From Entamoeba histolytica HM-1:IMSS (taxonomy: Eukaryota; Evosea; Mastigamoebida; Endamoebidae), in NCBI RefSeq assembly GCF_000208925.1, contig NW_001914989.1, positions 1 through 45,831 on the forward strand: a stretch of 45,831 nucleotides of DNA, in the 5' to 3' direction. The position numbers and the translations under genes are program-made. Below, piece after piece: positions 30,202 to 40,110 of the stretch. Position 1 is the stretch's first letter, and each line of letters starts with the position of its first letter. Under the pieces are notes generated by a model, which was not told the DNA's origin, ran no database searches, and was given only the letters and a program-made list of their open reading frames with translations.

Positions 30202-30849
30202 TTATTGACTAAAATTTCCTGTTGGAGGAGGTAACATATCTTGTTGTTGAGATGTAAAAGTAGAAAGAGTTTCTTGTAATGAGAACGATTCAAGTGGCTC
30301 ATTAGATCTTCTGACTTGAGTAATTGAATGATTAGCTCTTTTTCCTAATCCCATTTTTTTAATAATTTTAGAAAGATAACTAATAGAAATATCATGACCT
30401 TCATCTTTAAGAATATCTTTCATACATTTTAAGGTCATTCCATTATTTGAATTTAGAAAGTCACGAATTCTATCTTGTAAAAAAGTATTTTCTGATTTTT
30501 TTCTTCCTCTTTTTCTAATTAAACTACTCATATCATCTCGTTGTGGATTTTCATCATTCATTCTTTCAATATATTTATAAACTGTACTTTTTGTTAGTTC
30601 TGTAATTATAGCAATTTCTTTTGCTTTATATCCTCTTATGTACATATTATGTATTATTTTTAATGTCTCTTCATTGACATTATTCTTTCGTCTTATTTTC
30701 TTATTATCACTTTCTGATTTTTTTATAATTTGACTTTCTTCTGATTCAATTCTATCTTCTGATATAGCTGAAATAATACTTGTTGCTGGTGGTAATTTAT
30801 TAGGAAATGATTCATTTGTATGAATTGGAGAAACTGGGATATCTTCCAT
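30202..30849 (-). CDS. Double helix-turn-helix protein derived from a Tc1/mariner-type transposase
   Basis: 215 residues from ATG 30849. Residues 60-96 form a first HTH (TLKIIHNMYIRGYKAKEIA...TKSTVYKYIERM), residues 112-118 an AT-hook-like basic linker (RKRGRKK), and residues 122-172 a second HTH (IRDFLNSNNGMTLKCMKDIL...SYLSKIIKKMG). This HTH-linker-HTH order is the paired-like DNA-binding part of Tc1/mariner transposases. No DDE catalytic domain follows and no terminal inverted repeats are obvious, so a domesticated DNA-binding protein, probably a regulator, is the best reading. Confidence 0.75.
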   Translation of the reverse strand: MEDIPVSPIHTNESFPNKLPPATSIISAISEDRIESEESQIIKKSESDNKKIRRKNNVNEETLKIIHNMYIRGYKAKEIAIITELTKSTVYKYIERMNDENPQRDDMSSLIRKRGRKKSENTFLQDRIRDFLNSNNGMTLKCMKDILKDEGHDISISYLSKIIKKMGLGKRANHSITQVRRSNEPLESFSLQETLSTFTSQQQDMLPPPTGNFSQ

Positions 30850-31162
30850 TCTCTCTCCTGTACTTTTTAAGATTTTCGGAAACCCTTTTTATATTCTAAA
30901 AGGTTTTCTTCTTTTTTATATTTTTTTCTGTTGTTTCTCTTTTTTTATTTTCTTTCTTTTTCTCTTTTTATTTTTTAGATTCTCAACGTTAAAGGGTTTT
31001 TTTCTCTTTTCTCTTTTTGAATTTCTGTTCTTTTCTTTCTCATTTTTCTTTTTTTTTCTTTTATTAACAAATTTTTCTCTTTTCAACTTTAATTTTTTTA
31101 TTTCATCTTTATATTTTATTGTATCTTTTCTTAGTTTCAAGATTAAATAAATCTAAAAGCCA
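30850..31162. promoter_or_regulatory. Divergent promoter region, HTH gene and TLDc gene
   Basis: 313 bases between two divergent starts. Strongly T/C-rich on the plus strand. The Lys/Arg-only minus-strand frame at 30916-31140 opens with TTG and reflects this skew, so I do not call it. No certain promoter motif. Confidence 0.35.
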
Positions 31163-31813
31163 ATGTCTAAAAACTTGAAAAGAAAACAACAACAAATTTT
31201 AAAAAAACAAAGAAATCAAATTAAAAGAGAAAAAGAATTAAACAAAACATTAGATTTACAATTATATCATTCTGTTAAAGAATCTTTTGATTTAGAGCAA
31301 TATTTGTACATTATTTTAGGTGAAAAGAAGTTTCATACAATTTATGATTCACGTCAAGATGAGTTTACAACTTCTCATATTTTTCATAGTTTATATTCTC
31401 GACAAAAAGTTGTAATTTTTTATTGTTTATCAAATGGAGATGTTTTTGGGAGTTATCATACTTCTTTACCTAGTCGTTCTCAAATAATGTCAAGTCTACA
31501 TCCATTAATCCAATGGGAAGATCCTAAAATGGTGTTATTTTCTTGTCTTTATAATGGTAAAACTATAAACCCACCAGTCATTTGGAAGGTTAAAAATAAA
31601 CGTCTTGCATTTCTTTCTTTCTGTAAAACAGATAATCAAAAGAATTTTATTATTAGTTCTACACTACGTTTAAATTCTAAACTTAATAAGGAATTTAGTT
31701 TTCTTTCTGATCAATCCAACACCTCTTTTTATACTCATGGCTCATTCTTAACATCACCACAATTTGTACTTTCTCGTCTTATGATTTCTGAAATTACATC
31801 AGTTTTTGACTAA
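31163..31813 (+). CDS. TLDc-like domain protein
   Basis: 216 residues, ATG 31163. Residues 1-35 are a basic coiled coil (KRKQQQILKKQRNQIKREKE). From about residue 50 the TLDc layout typical of Entamoeba is visible: FHTIYDSRQDEFTTSHIF, then KVVIFYCLSNGDVFGSYHT, then strand-rich sequence to the end. TLDc domains occur in oxidation-resistance proteins and some V-ATPase-associated proteins; Entamoeba has a large family of mostly unstudied members. No membrane segment. Cytosolic location inferred. Confidence 0.65.
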   Translation: MSKNLKRKQQQILKKQRNQIKREKELNKTLDLQLYHSVKESFDLEQYLYIILGEKKFHTIYDSRQDEFTTSHIFHSLYSRQKVVIFYCLSNGDVFGSYHTSLPSRSQIMSSLHPLIQWEDPKMVLFSCLYNGKTINPPVIWKVKNKRLAFLSFCKTDNQKNFIISSTLRLNSKLNKEFSFLSDQSNTSFYTHGSFLTSPQFVLSRLMISEITSVFD

Positions 31814-31988
31814 TTTCTTTTTAGCTCTCTGATATTAATTTAAATAGAATTTTCTTGTTTAAATCTTCACCAATAAAATTATAAAAATATCTTTTGAGAT
31901 AGAAATATTATAATATAATAATATTTTTATTATATAAAATAATAACTAAAAATAGAATGAGAGATTCATGAGAAATCAAAAAATGAGT

Positions 31989-32001
31989 CAATTTAAAAAG
32001 A
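31989..32001 (+). promoter_or_regulatory. Possible TATA-like box
   Basis: CAATTTAAAAAG about 30-40 bases before ATG 32032, resembling the Entamoeba TATA-like GTATTTAAA element, followed by an AAAAATT initiator-like word. Weak in DNA this AT-rich. Confidence 0.2.
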
Positions 32002-32031
32002 AAAAATTTTGGATAAAATAAATGTTATGAG

Positions 32032-32622
32032 ATGAAAACTTATACCACAATATTGCTTGGAAATAATGAAATAGGTAAAACTGTTCTAATGAATACCTTT
32101 GAAAATAAGAAATATTGTCCTCTATTATTCTCTAAAATTTCATTCAAGTATAGAATTATGAATAGATTTAAAGATGAAGAATATGTGATTTATGATAGTA
32201 ATGGAAGTTGTCAATATGATGATATTAGAAACATTTTCTTTGAATCAGTTAATTATTTTGTTATTTGTTATTCAGTTTATAATAAAGAATCATTTATTGC
32301 TGTCACTCAACGATGGATTTCATATGTGTACAGCAATGTTGAACATATTCCTATTATTTATGTTATTGGACTTAAAAATGAAATGGTAAATTATCCAGTT
32401 GAAGTATCTGTGGATGATCAGATAAAATTGAAAGCCCAACCATGTATTAAGGAAGTTTTTGAGTGTGACACATCTAAACCAAATGATATAGAATTAGTAT
32501 TTAATTTGATGTCTTCTCTGTTTGTAGATTCACATAAAACTGTTTGTGAAACAAAGTCTCTTTCAACATTAGAGAAAATTTCTTATAGAACAAAAATATT
32601 TAAACGCTCATTGTTTAAGTGA
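32032..32622 (+). CDS. Degenerate Ras/Rho-like small GTPase
   Basis: 196 residues, ATG 32032, stop TGA. The P-loop is kept (GNNEIGKT, 10-17) and the fold is followed: DSNG at 55-58 in place of DTAG, RWISYVYSNVEHIPIIYVIG as in Rho proteins, and CDTSK at 145-149 near the G5 position. The nucleotide-specifying NKxD/TKxD motif is replaced by LKNE (114-117). No catalytic Gln is evident at the position after DSNG, and no CAAX box ends the protein. It may bind nucleotide weakly, act as a pseudo-GTPase or be under relaxed selection. The frame is fully open, which argues for use. Confidence 0.65.
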   Translation: MKTYTTILLGNNEIGKTVLMNTFENKKYCPLLFSKISFKYRIMNRFKDEEYVIYDSNGSCQYDDIRNIFFESVNYFVICYSVYNKESFIAVTQRWISYVYSNVEHIPIIYVIGLKNEMVNYPVEVSVDDQIKLKAQPCIKEVFECDTSKPNDIELVFNLMSSLFVDSHKTVCETKSLSTLEKISYRTKIFKRSLFK

Positions 32623-33394
32623 ATATTTGTATTTTTATAACAGCAGTATAGAATTATTTTAATTTTTGTTTTATGTACAAAAGTGTTATTTAATTTATTA
32701 GACAATAAACCAATAATAACTGTTATTTTATTTGTTTGAGTCAACAATAAAACAAATTAAAACTAAATATGAAAAAGATAGATAAAGTAGTTTCAATAAA
32801 AAAGGTTAATTAATAGACACACATATATTTAGTGTTATGATTATTGGTAAATATTTATTTCAGTTTCTTAATATTCTCTACTTCCAATTTGTAATTATTT
32901 AGATGTTGTGTGAATTATTTGTTTCTTCTTCTGTTATATTATCAGAATTATTTGTGTAAAACATTAAGTATTTCATATTTTTGATGATTATTGATTGTAT
33001 GTATCAGAGGGAAAGTCTAATTGTAATTTTAGTGTCTTTATTCTTATTACTGTTTCTTTGTGTATTAATCCATTTATTGATATTGTATTGTTTGTAAATA
33101 ATGATATTATTTTTATGTTATGTTGTATTTATTTGTGTATTTCTATTTATTTTATGAATATATTTTATTTCTATATTCTTATATTGAAATATATCAATAT
33201 TATTAATACTTTATTTCTTTCATATTTTTGTAATATATGTTTTATTGCATGAAATGATTAATTATTAATAATTAAATCATTAATTGAAGGTATGAAATAT
33301 TTCATTAATATTAATACAATGATGAGGATTATGAAAATCAATTAAATCAAATTCTTAAAAATTTTGTTATTAATACTTATTTATATTTTTTAAT
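32623..33394. other. AT-rich intergenic
   Basis: No gene. The hydrophobic plus-strand frame at 32995-33252 is T-rich chance coding. Just downstream lies the LINE 5' fragment. Confidence 0.4.
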
Positions 33395-33712
33395 ATTTAT
33401 GTTTTGATATTGTTTGTATCTTCTTTGTGTTTTATTTTGACATTTATTTCTATTGTGATAATACTGTTTGTTTCTATTAAAATTGTTGTTAAATATTTAT
33501 GATAATGAAAATGAATGAAATAAACAATATTATCAATGTAGTGTTAGTATGATAATGATTCATATGGTAATAATTAATATAATTCTGTCAATACAGATAA
33601 TACATATTTCACACATTCTTCTATCATTTATATTTATTGTTTGATATGAATTTATCTTGCTTTTGTTGTTTATTTTTATATTGTCTGTGGTTTTTCATGT
33701 AGTGCACCTTAT
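33395..33712 (-). mobile_element. Isolated LINE 5'-end fragment, diverged
   Basis: Read on the minus strand this follows the 5' region of the LINE at 2814-3170: a GTGCACTACATGA-type edge, ATATAAAAA, then ATGATAGAAGAATGTGTGAAA in place of the ORF1 start and the following His/Asn-rich part with many changes. It ends within the ORF1 start region and no reverse transcriptase follows. It is older than the two copies at the left end. Confidence 0.65.
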
Positions 33713-33837
33713 TTTGATAGAATAGTTCTAATAAAATACAAATAAAATCAATTTTGGAAAAGATTTTGTGATAGATAATTAAAAAAATTTAAAAAAATTT
33801 AAAATAAAAAAAGAATTTAAAACGAATCATAAAAAAG

Positions 33838-34845
33838 ATGAAAGGAATTATTGGAACTCATGCCAGTAATTTTCATTGTGACGATGTAACAGGATGTGTA
33901 TTTTTAAAGTTTACTGATGAGTATAAACATCATAGAGTTATTCGAACATTAAACCAAGAAGAATTAAATAAATGTGATTTAGTTTTTGATGTAGGAGGAG
34001 TATATGATCCGTCAATTAATAGATTTGACCATCACCAAAGAGGGTTTAATGAAACATACTCTCCACAACATACAATCACATTGAGTGCGTGTGGATTATT
34101 GTTTAAACACTTTGGAGAAGAAATTGTTAAAAATGTTATTGCTCTTATTGACCCATTTGGAAGTGTTACAGAAGAACAAATTTGTTGGTTAAAATTAAAA
34201 ATATATAATACTTTTGTACTACCTATAGATGCAGGAGATAATGGAATTGATCCATCTCCAACAGAACTATTATTTAGAGATAGTACTAATTTACCTTCAA
34301 GAGTGGCAAAATTAAATGCAAAAGGTTATGGCATGATGAGACTAGAACAGTTTTTAAAAGCTCAAGAATTAGTTAAGAAAGAATTTATTGAATGTGTTTC
34401 AAGTATTTATTTCCGTACTCTTCCATCATTTGAACCAACCCGTCTTGCTTTTTGTAAACGATTTGAATATGACTCAGAAGGAAGGGTTATGGTGCTAAAT
34501 GAAAAATGTAGTTGGAGAGATTGTTTAACTGAATTAGAAGATGAAGAAGCATCAAAGAATGGAATAAAGAAAGAGGTTTTGTATGTAATTTCTCATGACG
34601 ACACAAGAGGTCAATGGGGATGTATTGCCACTTCTCTTTCACCAGGTAGTTTCAAAATGAGAAAACCTTTTCCACAACCATGGAGGGGATTAAGGGATAA
34701 AGAATTAGAAGATGTTTGCAAAATAAAAGGAGCTATTTTTACTCATAACTCAGGATTTTTGGCATGTAATGCAACCCAAGAAGGAATGATCAAAATGGCA
34801 CAACTTGCAGCAGTTTTTGATGACCAAAAAACAATAACAAAATAA
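33838..34845 (+). CDS. MYG1: MYG1 family exonuclease/metal-dependent protein hydrolase
   Basis: 335 residues, ATG 33838, stop TAA. Family landmarks: GTHASNFHCDDVTGC at 6-20 (metal-binding His and Asp pair), DVGGVYDPSINRFDHHQRGF at 51-70 including DHH, an SACGLLFKHFG helix, IDAGDNGID, and near the end RGLRDKELEDVCKIKGAIFTH...GF. Length is normal for the family. MYG1 proteins are DHH-like 3'-5' RNA exonucleases; the human protein works in nucleus and mitochondrion. Entamoeba has only mitosomes, and no targeting extension is visible, so a nuclear or cytosolic role is likelier. Confidence 0.9.
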   Translation: MKGIIGTHASNFHCDDVTGCVFLKFTDEYKHHRVIRTLNQEELNKCDLVFDVGGVYDPSINRFDHHQRGFNETYSPQHTITLSACGLLFKHFGEEIVKNVIALIDPFGSVTEEQICWLKLKIYNTFVLPIDAGDNGIDPSPTELLFRDSTNLPSRVAKLNAKGYGMMRLEQFLKAQELVKKEFIECVSSIYFRTLPSFEPTRLAFCKRFEYDSEGRVMVLNEKCSWRDCLTELEDEEASKNGIKKEVLYVISHDDTRGQWGCIATSLSPGSFKMRKPFPQPWRGLRDKELEDVCKIKGAIFTHNSGFLACNATQEGMIKMAQLAAVFDDQKTITK

Positions 34846-34879
34846 GTCAATTTATGTTTTTGAAAGAAATATTAATTAA

Positions 34880-36469
34880 TTATTTCTTCATTGTTTCAAG
34901 TTGTTCAATGAATTTTGAAGAATTTAACAAATCAGATCCTCCAATAATAAATTTTTGAGTAGGATTAGTTCTATTTCTTGTAGCAATACTAACTTCTTCT
35001 TCTAATGTAACACCACCTACAATGTATATAATAAATTCTCTTCCATTAGCACTACTTCCTCTACAAAATGGGAATTTTTCTAATAGTTGTTGGTTAATTA
35101 ATGGATCATATAGTTGTTCTAATACTGGTTTATGTTGAACAAATACATTTTCAACTCCAGCAACACTTTTCTTAACAAATCCAACAATTGATTTAACTTT
35201 ATTAAAAATTTCAATTGGACGTTTAGAACTTCCAGCATATCTTAATACAATATCAATTAATTGAATTCGGTCTTTTGGAATTCCTTTAATTGTTAATTCT
35301 TCAATGATGTCTTGTGCCTTATCTTCATATTTTAAAGCATATAATAGTCCAACTCTTAATTTATCTTCTACTTCATAATCTCCTTCAAAAAATTGAATAA
35401 CATTTTGATAAAGTTCTTGTCTTCCTGACCCACAAACAATGTCTTGTTCAAGACGAGAAACATCAAGCATTTTTCTTCTACTTACTGTTTTGTTTATAAC
35501 ATTCATAATTCCAAGATGTTTCTTTACTCCTGCAGATTCTTTTTTTAATTGTGGTATTTGTTCAATTGTTTCTTTCATTTCTTCTAATGATCGATATTGT
35601 TTACTTGCTACACCTGCTTTTTTAGTTAATTCATTTACAGAAGCTATAATAGAATCAGTAATATCACTAAATAATAAATACATATGTTCATTAAAGAAAG
35701 AGTCATTTGAAAGAATAATTGGTTTATTGTCTAATATTATTTTACCATTTTCAATCCCTATAAACTCATGAATCATTGCTTGGTATGTCCATTGTGTTAA
35801 AAGTGGTGTAATTGGATCAAATGAACGATCAAGGATAAGAAGCGTAGTACCATTCATTGGTCCAAATATTTTCTTTTGTCTTTCTAATCCTTGAGTAAGT
35901 CCTTCAGCAATACGTTTACTTAACTCACTATTTTGTTGATATCTAATTGCTGGATTCTTCTTTAATGAAAGACAAAGAGCCATAAGAGAATCAATAGTTT
36001 TTTGTTCATTTTTCATTGAATTTGGTCCATTTACTGAATAATAATTAGGACATGATGAAATAAATAAATCATCATTAACTGGCATATAGTCAACATATAA
36101 TTCCATTACTTTTTGAACAACTTCATGTACATCAGATTGACTTAATAATGATATTTGAGTTGAGTCAAGAAAATTAGTAAAAAACAAATAATATTTTCCA
36201 TATTTTGGATTATTTAGTTCTTTTCTTAATAACTCCATATTTTCTTTTGTTGGTCGAAGTAAACAAATAGCATTAAGATGTGGTAATGTGTCTCGTGTTT
36301 GGTCACTTAATTGTTGAACTAAATATACTTCTTTCTGAATAATTTCAGTCATTCCAAATAAAATAGAAACAACAGGAATAGTATCTGAGTCCATAATCAA
36401 TGCTTTCATTCCAGGTGTTTCACTAAATGTAAAATTTAAATATTCTTGTAAAGATGAAATTACGTCCAT
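34880..36469 (-). CDS. VPS45: Sec1/Munc18-family protein Vps45
   Basis: 529 residues from ATG 36469, stop TAA. The N-terminus closely follows Vps45: PGMKALIMDSDTIPVVS, QKEVYLVQQL, HLNAICLLRPTKEN, and the later DRSFDPITPLLTQWTYQAM and VGGVTLEEE blocks conserved in SM proteins. Vps45 binds syntaxins of the trans-Golgi and endosome and promotes SNARE assembly. No membrane segment. It converges on MYG1 with only 34 bases between stop codons, and is divergent with importin alpha. Confidence 0.92.
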   Translation of the reverse strand: MDVISSLQEYLNFTFSETPGMKALIMDSDTIPVVSILFGMTEIIQKEVYLVQQLSDQTRDTLPHLNAICLLRPTKENMELLRKELNNPKYGKYYLFFTNFLDSTQISLLSQSDVHEVVQKVMELYVDYMPVNDDLFISSCPNYYSVNGPNSMKNEQKTIDSLMALCLSLKKNPAIRYQQNSELSKRIAEGLTQGLERQKKIFGPMNGTTLLILDRSFDPITPLLTQWTYQAMIHEFIGIENGKIILDNKPIILSNDSFFNEHMYLLFSDITDSIIASVNELTKKAGVASKQYRSLEEMKETIEQIPQLKKESAGVKKHLGIMNVINKTVSRRKMLDVSRLEQDIVCGSGRQELYQNVIQFFEGDYEVEDKLRVGLLYALKYEDKAQDIIEELTIKGIPKDRIQLIDIVLRYAGSSKRPIEIFNKVKSIVGFVKKSVAGVENVFVQHKPVLEQLYDPLINQQLLEKFPFCRGSSANGREFIIYIVGGVTLEEEVSIATRNRTNPTQKFIIGGSDLLNSSKFIEQLETMKK

Positions 36470-36781
36470 GTTGTTTTTGTGATTTATTTCAGTTCTTTTT
36501 GTATGTTTTTTTATTGCTAGTTTTCTGTTTTACTTTCCTCATTATATCAAATTTAGTTTTTTAGATAATATCTTTACTATTAAGTTAATCTTCTTTTTTA
36601 AATTTCTTTAATACTTCTCTTTGTTTTTGCAATAATATCTCTACGAATTTAATCTTTTCTTAAAGTTACTCACTAAAACATAATTCATTCATTTCAACTT
36701 CACAATGCATTGTTTTAGTTAAACTTGGATAAATTCAACAAAACAATAAAACTTTTTAAAATTGAACAAAAAAAAATATAA
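36470..36781. promoter_or_regulatory. Divergent promoter region, Vps45 and importin alpha
   Basis: 312 bases. On the importin side, TTTTTAAAATTGAACAAAA (about 36752-36770) combines a TATA-like and a GAAC-like word within 30 bases of ATG 36782. AATTCAAC, an initiator-like word, is at 36732-36739. Confidence 0.3.
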
Positions 36782-38245
36782 ATGTCTTTTCGTCATTTTG
36801 GAGATGCAAGTGACGTTCTTAGAACCAAGAAAAATGAAAGGTCAAATGAGCGAACAAATCGTAGAGAAATGTTTTTATCACAAAAGAGGATTCTTGATGA
36901 AGCTGATGATACGATTCCTCAAAACACAACAATTTCATTTGAAACATTGAAACGATATACTTCCCTTGCTTCAGAGTTTTATGGAAGATTGAAACAAGCG
37001 TTTGAGTCTCAGAATGAAGAGTTAATAAATCAAGTTGTTTCGGAGATTGCAAAAATGACAAGTACCCAATCAACATGTATTGACGTATTTTCTGTTCAAG
37101 TAATTCCTTTATTATTACAACAAACTCTTCAGTTTTTTTATCCACCATTTATAGATAATATTCACCAACAAGACGATAGAGTATTTATAAGAATCGCCGA
37201 GATACTTTCTGATGCTAGTGGAAGAACACCTGATGTAATACAAGAAATGATGAACAATAATTTAATAGAAGTAATAAACAAATTATTAAATGAACGAGAA
37301 GATGTAGTAGCGACAGTATTATATTGTGTTGGTAATATTTCAATATATCCAAACTGTGCGTCTGACTTAATTAATTCAGGGATATTTGGTGTAATTCAAC
37401 ATTTATCTGAATATCCTACAACAAGTGAATTATTTATTAATGCTTCCTGGATTTTTAGTGTTATTTGTCGTTCACTAAAAGTTGAATGTCCACTATTGAT
37501 CCCTCAGCTTTCATTGATACCTAAGTTTCTTAAATCTGGCAATGAACAAGTTGTTCTTGATACTTTAAATTGTTCAGCATTCTTAGGAAAGAATCAATTT
37601 TACTATGACTATTTAAGTTTATTGTCAATAGAAAATTTCTGTCTTATTATTCTAAAACGTTCAATTATAGAACCATTAATTGCTAGTGCCTTGGCATATA
37701 TTTCTTGTTATGTATTTTATTCTTCAGACACAACAAAACACTTTGAAATATTGAAGGCTATTCTTCCATTAAGAAATCAAAAAGATCCAAAAGTTAAGAA
37801 GTTTGTTTATTTAATAATGTCAAACCTTATATACTATAATGAACAAGACTTGAATAAATTTTTTATTGAAAATAATGTCTTTGACATAGTTTCAAGAATA
37901 ATTGTTTCTACAGAAAAACCTCAAGTAAAACATGAAGCTGCATGGGTTCTATGTAATGGGTTATTGGCTTTTAATAATTATCAATGTTTTGCTCAAGACT
38001 CTGTTTGTTTAGCTATTCTTTCAATACTTTCATGGGAATCACCGAAGTTAGTAAACTCTATTCTTCGTGGAATTCAATACTTAATAAAAGATGATTTGTC
38101 TAGTACTAAACCTATAATAACAGAGTGTTTGATTGAAAATGGGATATTAGATTTATTGAACGTTCTTTTAAATTCAGAAGATACTAATCTATCTCGTTCA
38201 GCAGAGGATGTAATTGATTTACTTCAAAATCAAGTAATTGAATAA
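36782..38245 (+). CDS. Importin subunit alpha (karyopherin alpha)
   Basis: 487 residues, ATG 36782. Residues about 14-40 are the basic importin-beta-binding segment (RTKKNERSNERTNRREMF). About ten armadillo repeats follow, for example NINEREDVVATVLYCVGNIS-like repeat sequence near 150-175, ASWIFSVICRSL near 215-230 and EAAWVLCNGLLAFNN near 395. The Trp/Asn ladder (for example AAWVLCN and ASWIFS) that holds classical nuclear localisation signals is partly kept. Length is somewhat below the usual 520-540. It carries cargo to the nucleus with importin beta. Confidence 0.88.
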   Translation: MSFRHFGDASDVLRTKKNERSNERTNRREMFLSQKRILDEADDTIPQNTTISFETLKRYTSLASEFYGRLKQAFESQNEELINQVVSEIAKMTSTQSTCIDVFSVQVIPLLLQQTLQFFYPPFIDNIHQQDDRVFIRIAEILSDASGRTPDVIQEMMNNNLIEVINKLLNEREDVVATVLYCVGNISIYPNCASDLINSGIFGVIQHLSEYPTTSELFINASWIFSVICRSLKVECPLLIPQLSLIPKFLKSGNEQVVLDTLNCSAFLGKNQFYYDYLSLLSIENFCLIILKRSIIEPLIASALAYISCYVFYSSDTTKHFEILKAILPLRNQKDPKVKKFVYLIMSNLIYYNEQDLNKFFIENNVFDIVSRIIVSTEKPQVKHEAAWVLCNGLLAFNNYQCFAQDSVCLAILSILSWESPKLVNSILRGIQYLIKDDLSSTKPIITECLIENGILDLLNVLLNSEDTNLSRSAEDVIDLLQNQVIE

Positions 38246-38617
38246 TTATTTCATAGCTTTTATATTTTTATAAATAATAAAGTGGATTATCATCAAAATA
38301 TTTTTTCTAAAAATATTTAATAGGTAAGTGTTTTTTTTTTCCTTCTTTTTTTTTTATCTTTCTTTTAAAATAAAGAACTTTTCTCCTTACTTTTCTATGT
38401 AAAAATTGTTCTTATATTTTTTATTCCACTTTCGTTTTTTTTTCATTATTTTATTTTAAAAATAATAAAATTTATAACAACTTTTTGAATGAAAAATCTT
38501 TTTATCAGATATTCAATGAAAGTTAATCTTGAAAAGTTGTTTAATACTTTAGTGAAAAATAGATGTTTTTAAAAGTAGTTTTTAAGTGGAAGAACTCACT
38601 TTTTTATTTGTTTGTTG
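38246..38617. promoter_or_regulatory. Intergenic with candidate promoter of the HTH gene
   Basis: Mostly AT-rich with T homopolymers. GTTTTTAAAAG (38565-38575, TATA-like) and AGAACTCA (38591-38598, containing the GAAC element) lie in order before ATG 38618, the best promoter-like arrangement in the window. Confidence 0.35.
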
Positions 38618-38962
38618 ATGGAGTCAATTCAGTCTGCTTTTAAACCAGTCACACAAAGAGAGTTATTTATTATTGTGAATGGATTAGATTATATCATTAG
38701 TCAATCTTATACTCAGTCCATTGAGTCTTCTGTTTCTAAGACTAGTCCACAAAGTCTTCAAAGAAAGAGAATACCAAAAAAGAAGAAGAAGTGGTCTTTA
38801 GAGGATAAAAAAAGGGCAGTAAAATTAGCTAAAACAATGGGTGTAACTCATACTATAGATTATCTTTGTGGGATTAATCCTAATATATTTTCTGGATTAT
38901 CTCCTTCTACTCTTCAATATTGGATAACTCAATCAGAAGGTAGAAAAAAAAAGTTGCTATGA
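38618..38962 (+). CDS. Small helix-turn-helix DNA-binding protein
   Basis: 114 residues. I start at ATG 38618; the codons before it are TTG. After a basic stretch (RKRIPKKKKKW, likely nuclear localisation), residues about 60-108 form a Psq/CENP-B-like or homeodomain-like HTH (WSLEDKKRAVKLAKTMGV...LSPSTLQYWITQ). No catalytic domain follows. Such short single-HTH proteins in Entamoeba may be transposase-derived or regulators. Stop TGA. Confidence 0.65.
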   Translation: MESIQSAFKPVTQRELFIIVNGLDYIISQSYTQSIESSVSKTSPQSLQRKRIPKKKKKWSLEDKKRAVKLAKTMGVTHTIDYLCGINPNIFSGLSPSTLQYWITQSEGRKKKLL

Positions 38963-39902
38963 ATAATAACATTCTCAAAAGAAATTTTTATCCTTTTATA
39001 GTTTAAATAGCTGTTATTTATTTAATTTCTTATGTCTGATAGTATTTTCTTTTTAAAATAATAAAAGAATGTAATTTGCTATTTTATTAATTTAATTATA
39101 CAATTATTTAGCTGTTAGAAGGGGTCATAAAATTAAATAAAAAAATAGTATAGCTTTATTTGAAAAGAGGAACTAAATATTTTTCATAATTAAGAAGTAT
39201 TATTTTTTTTTATTCTTTTAACTTATATGTATTATTCTATTCAAAAAGAAATCAACTCAAAATAGTTTCAAAGTAATTTTTCTTTGTATTATAAAAATAT
39301 TTTATTATATGAAAAGTTGCATAATTTGATGAAAAACATGTAATAATTTGTTAAAAATATTAACTAACTTTTCTTATTTTTAAAGTAGTCGTTTATTAAC
39401 TTCTTTTATATATTTTTCATTTGTATTAATATTTTCTTTCAATAAAGTTAAGGAGTGATCTATCTAACAAATCTTTTAAAAAAGGTTCAGCAAAACTACA
39501 TAAACAATATTTTTTTGGTTATTTATAAAAAACTGTATCTTCTATTATTGAAAAAGTTATAATCAAATTGAATTATTAATTTAATACTTCTATATATTAA
39601 AATAGTAATTATATAATAATACGTACGAATTTATATAACAAAAAGTAAGTATATAATTTTAAACGTTGATGTGTTGAGTAATGAAACTAACTTAAAACAA
39701 AAAGACTTTTTATTAAGATATATTTATCCAAATAGAGGATTAAAGTCTAGTATATGTAGAAACTTAAAAACAACATGTATAAATGTAGCAAAATTCTGCT
39801 TAATTATTGAGGTAATAAAAGTATATTTAATCTTTATTGAAACAAGTTAACCAAACATCAAATAAATAAAACAAAGAGAATATAATGAATAAATATAAAG
39901 AG
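38963..39902. other. AT-rich intergenic, about 0.9 kb
   Basis: No gene or RNA recognised. Many A/T homopolymers. The right end adjoins the LRR-like relic. Confidence 0.45.
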
Positions 39903-40110
39903 TTAAATAAAAATATATTGGGATGAAGGTAGTCTATTAAATTCTATGACAATTATTTTAGAAGTGTTAATAAGTTGAATCACATAACAACTAACAAGAA
40001 CCATTAATTTTCAAGATACTACGTTATTAAATAACTCAGGTACTTCTTTCAAAATATTAAAATAAGGTAAATGAATGACAATAATATCTATTCTCATTAC
40101 CAACCAACCT
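39903..40110 (-). pseudogene. Leucine-rich-repeat-like coding relic
   Basis: In one minus-strand frame: GWLVMRIDIIVIHLPYFNIL, KEVPELFNNVVS, a TGA, then KLMVLVSCYVIQLINTSK and IIVIEFNRLPSSQYIFI before TAA at 39903. The spacing of hydrophobic residues and the LP..N..L pattern are those of 23-residue leucine-rich repeats. It overlaps, in a different frame, the C-terminal end of the TLDc-like gene at 40057. Confidence 0.35.

Noticed and set aside
30916..31140. 74-codon Lys/Arg-only minus-strand frame
   Set aside because: Opens with TTG, lies in the short divergent intergenic region, and mirrors a T/C-rich tract.
36819..37148. 109-codon minus-strand frame
   Set aside because: Lies wholly inside the importin alpha gene in antisense.
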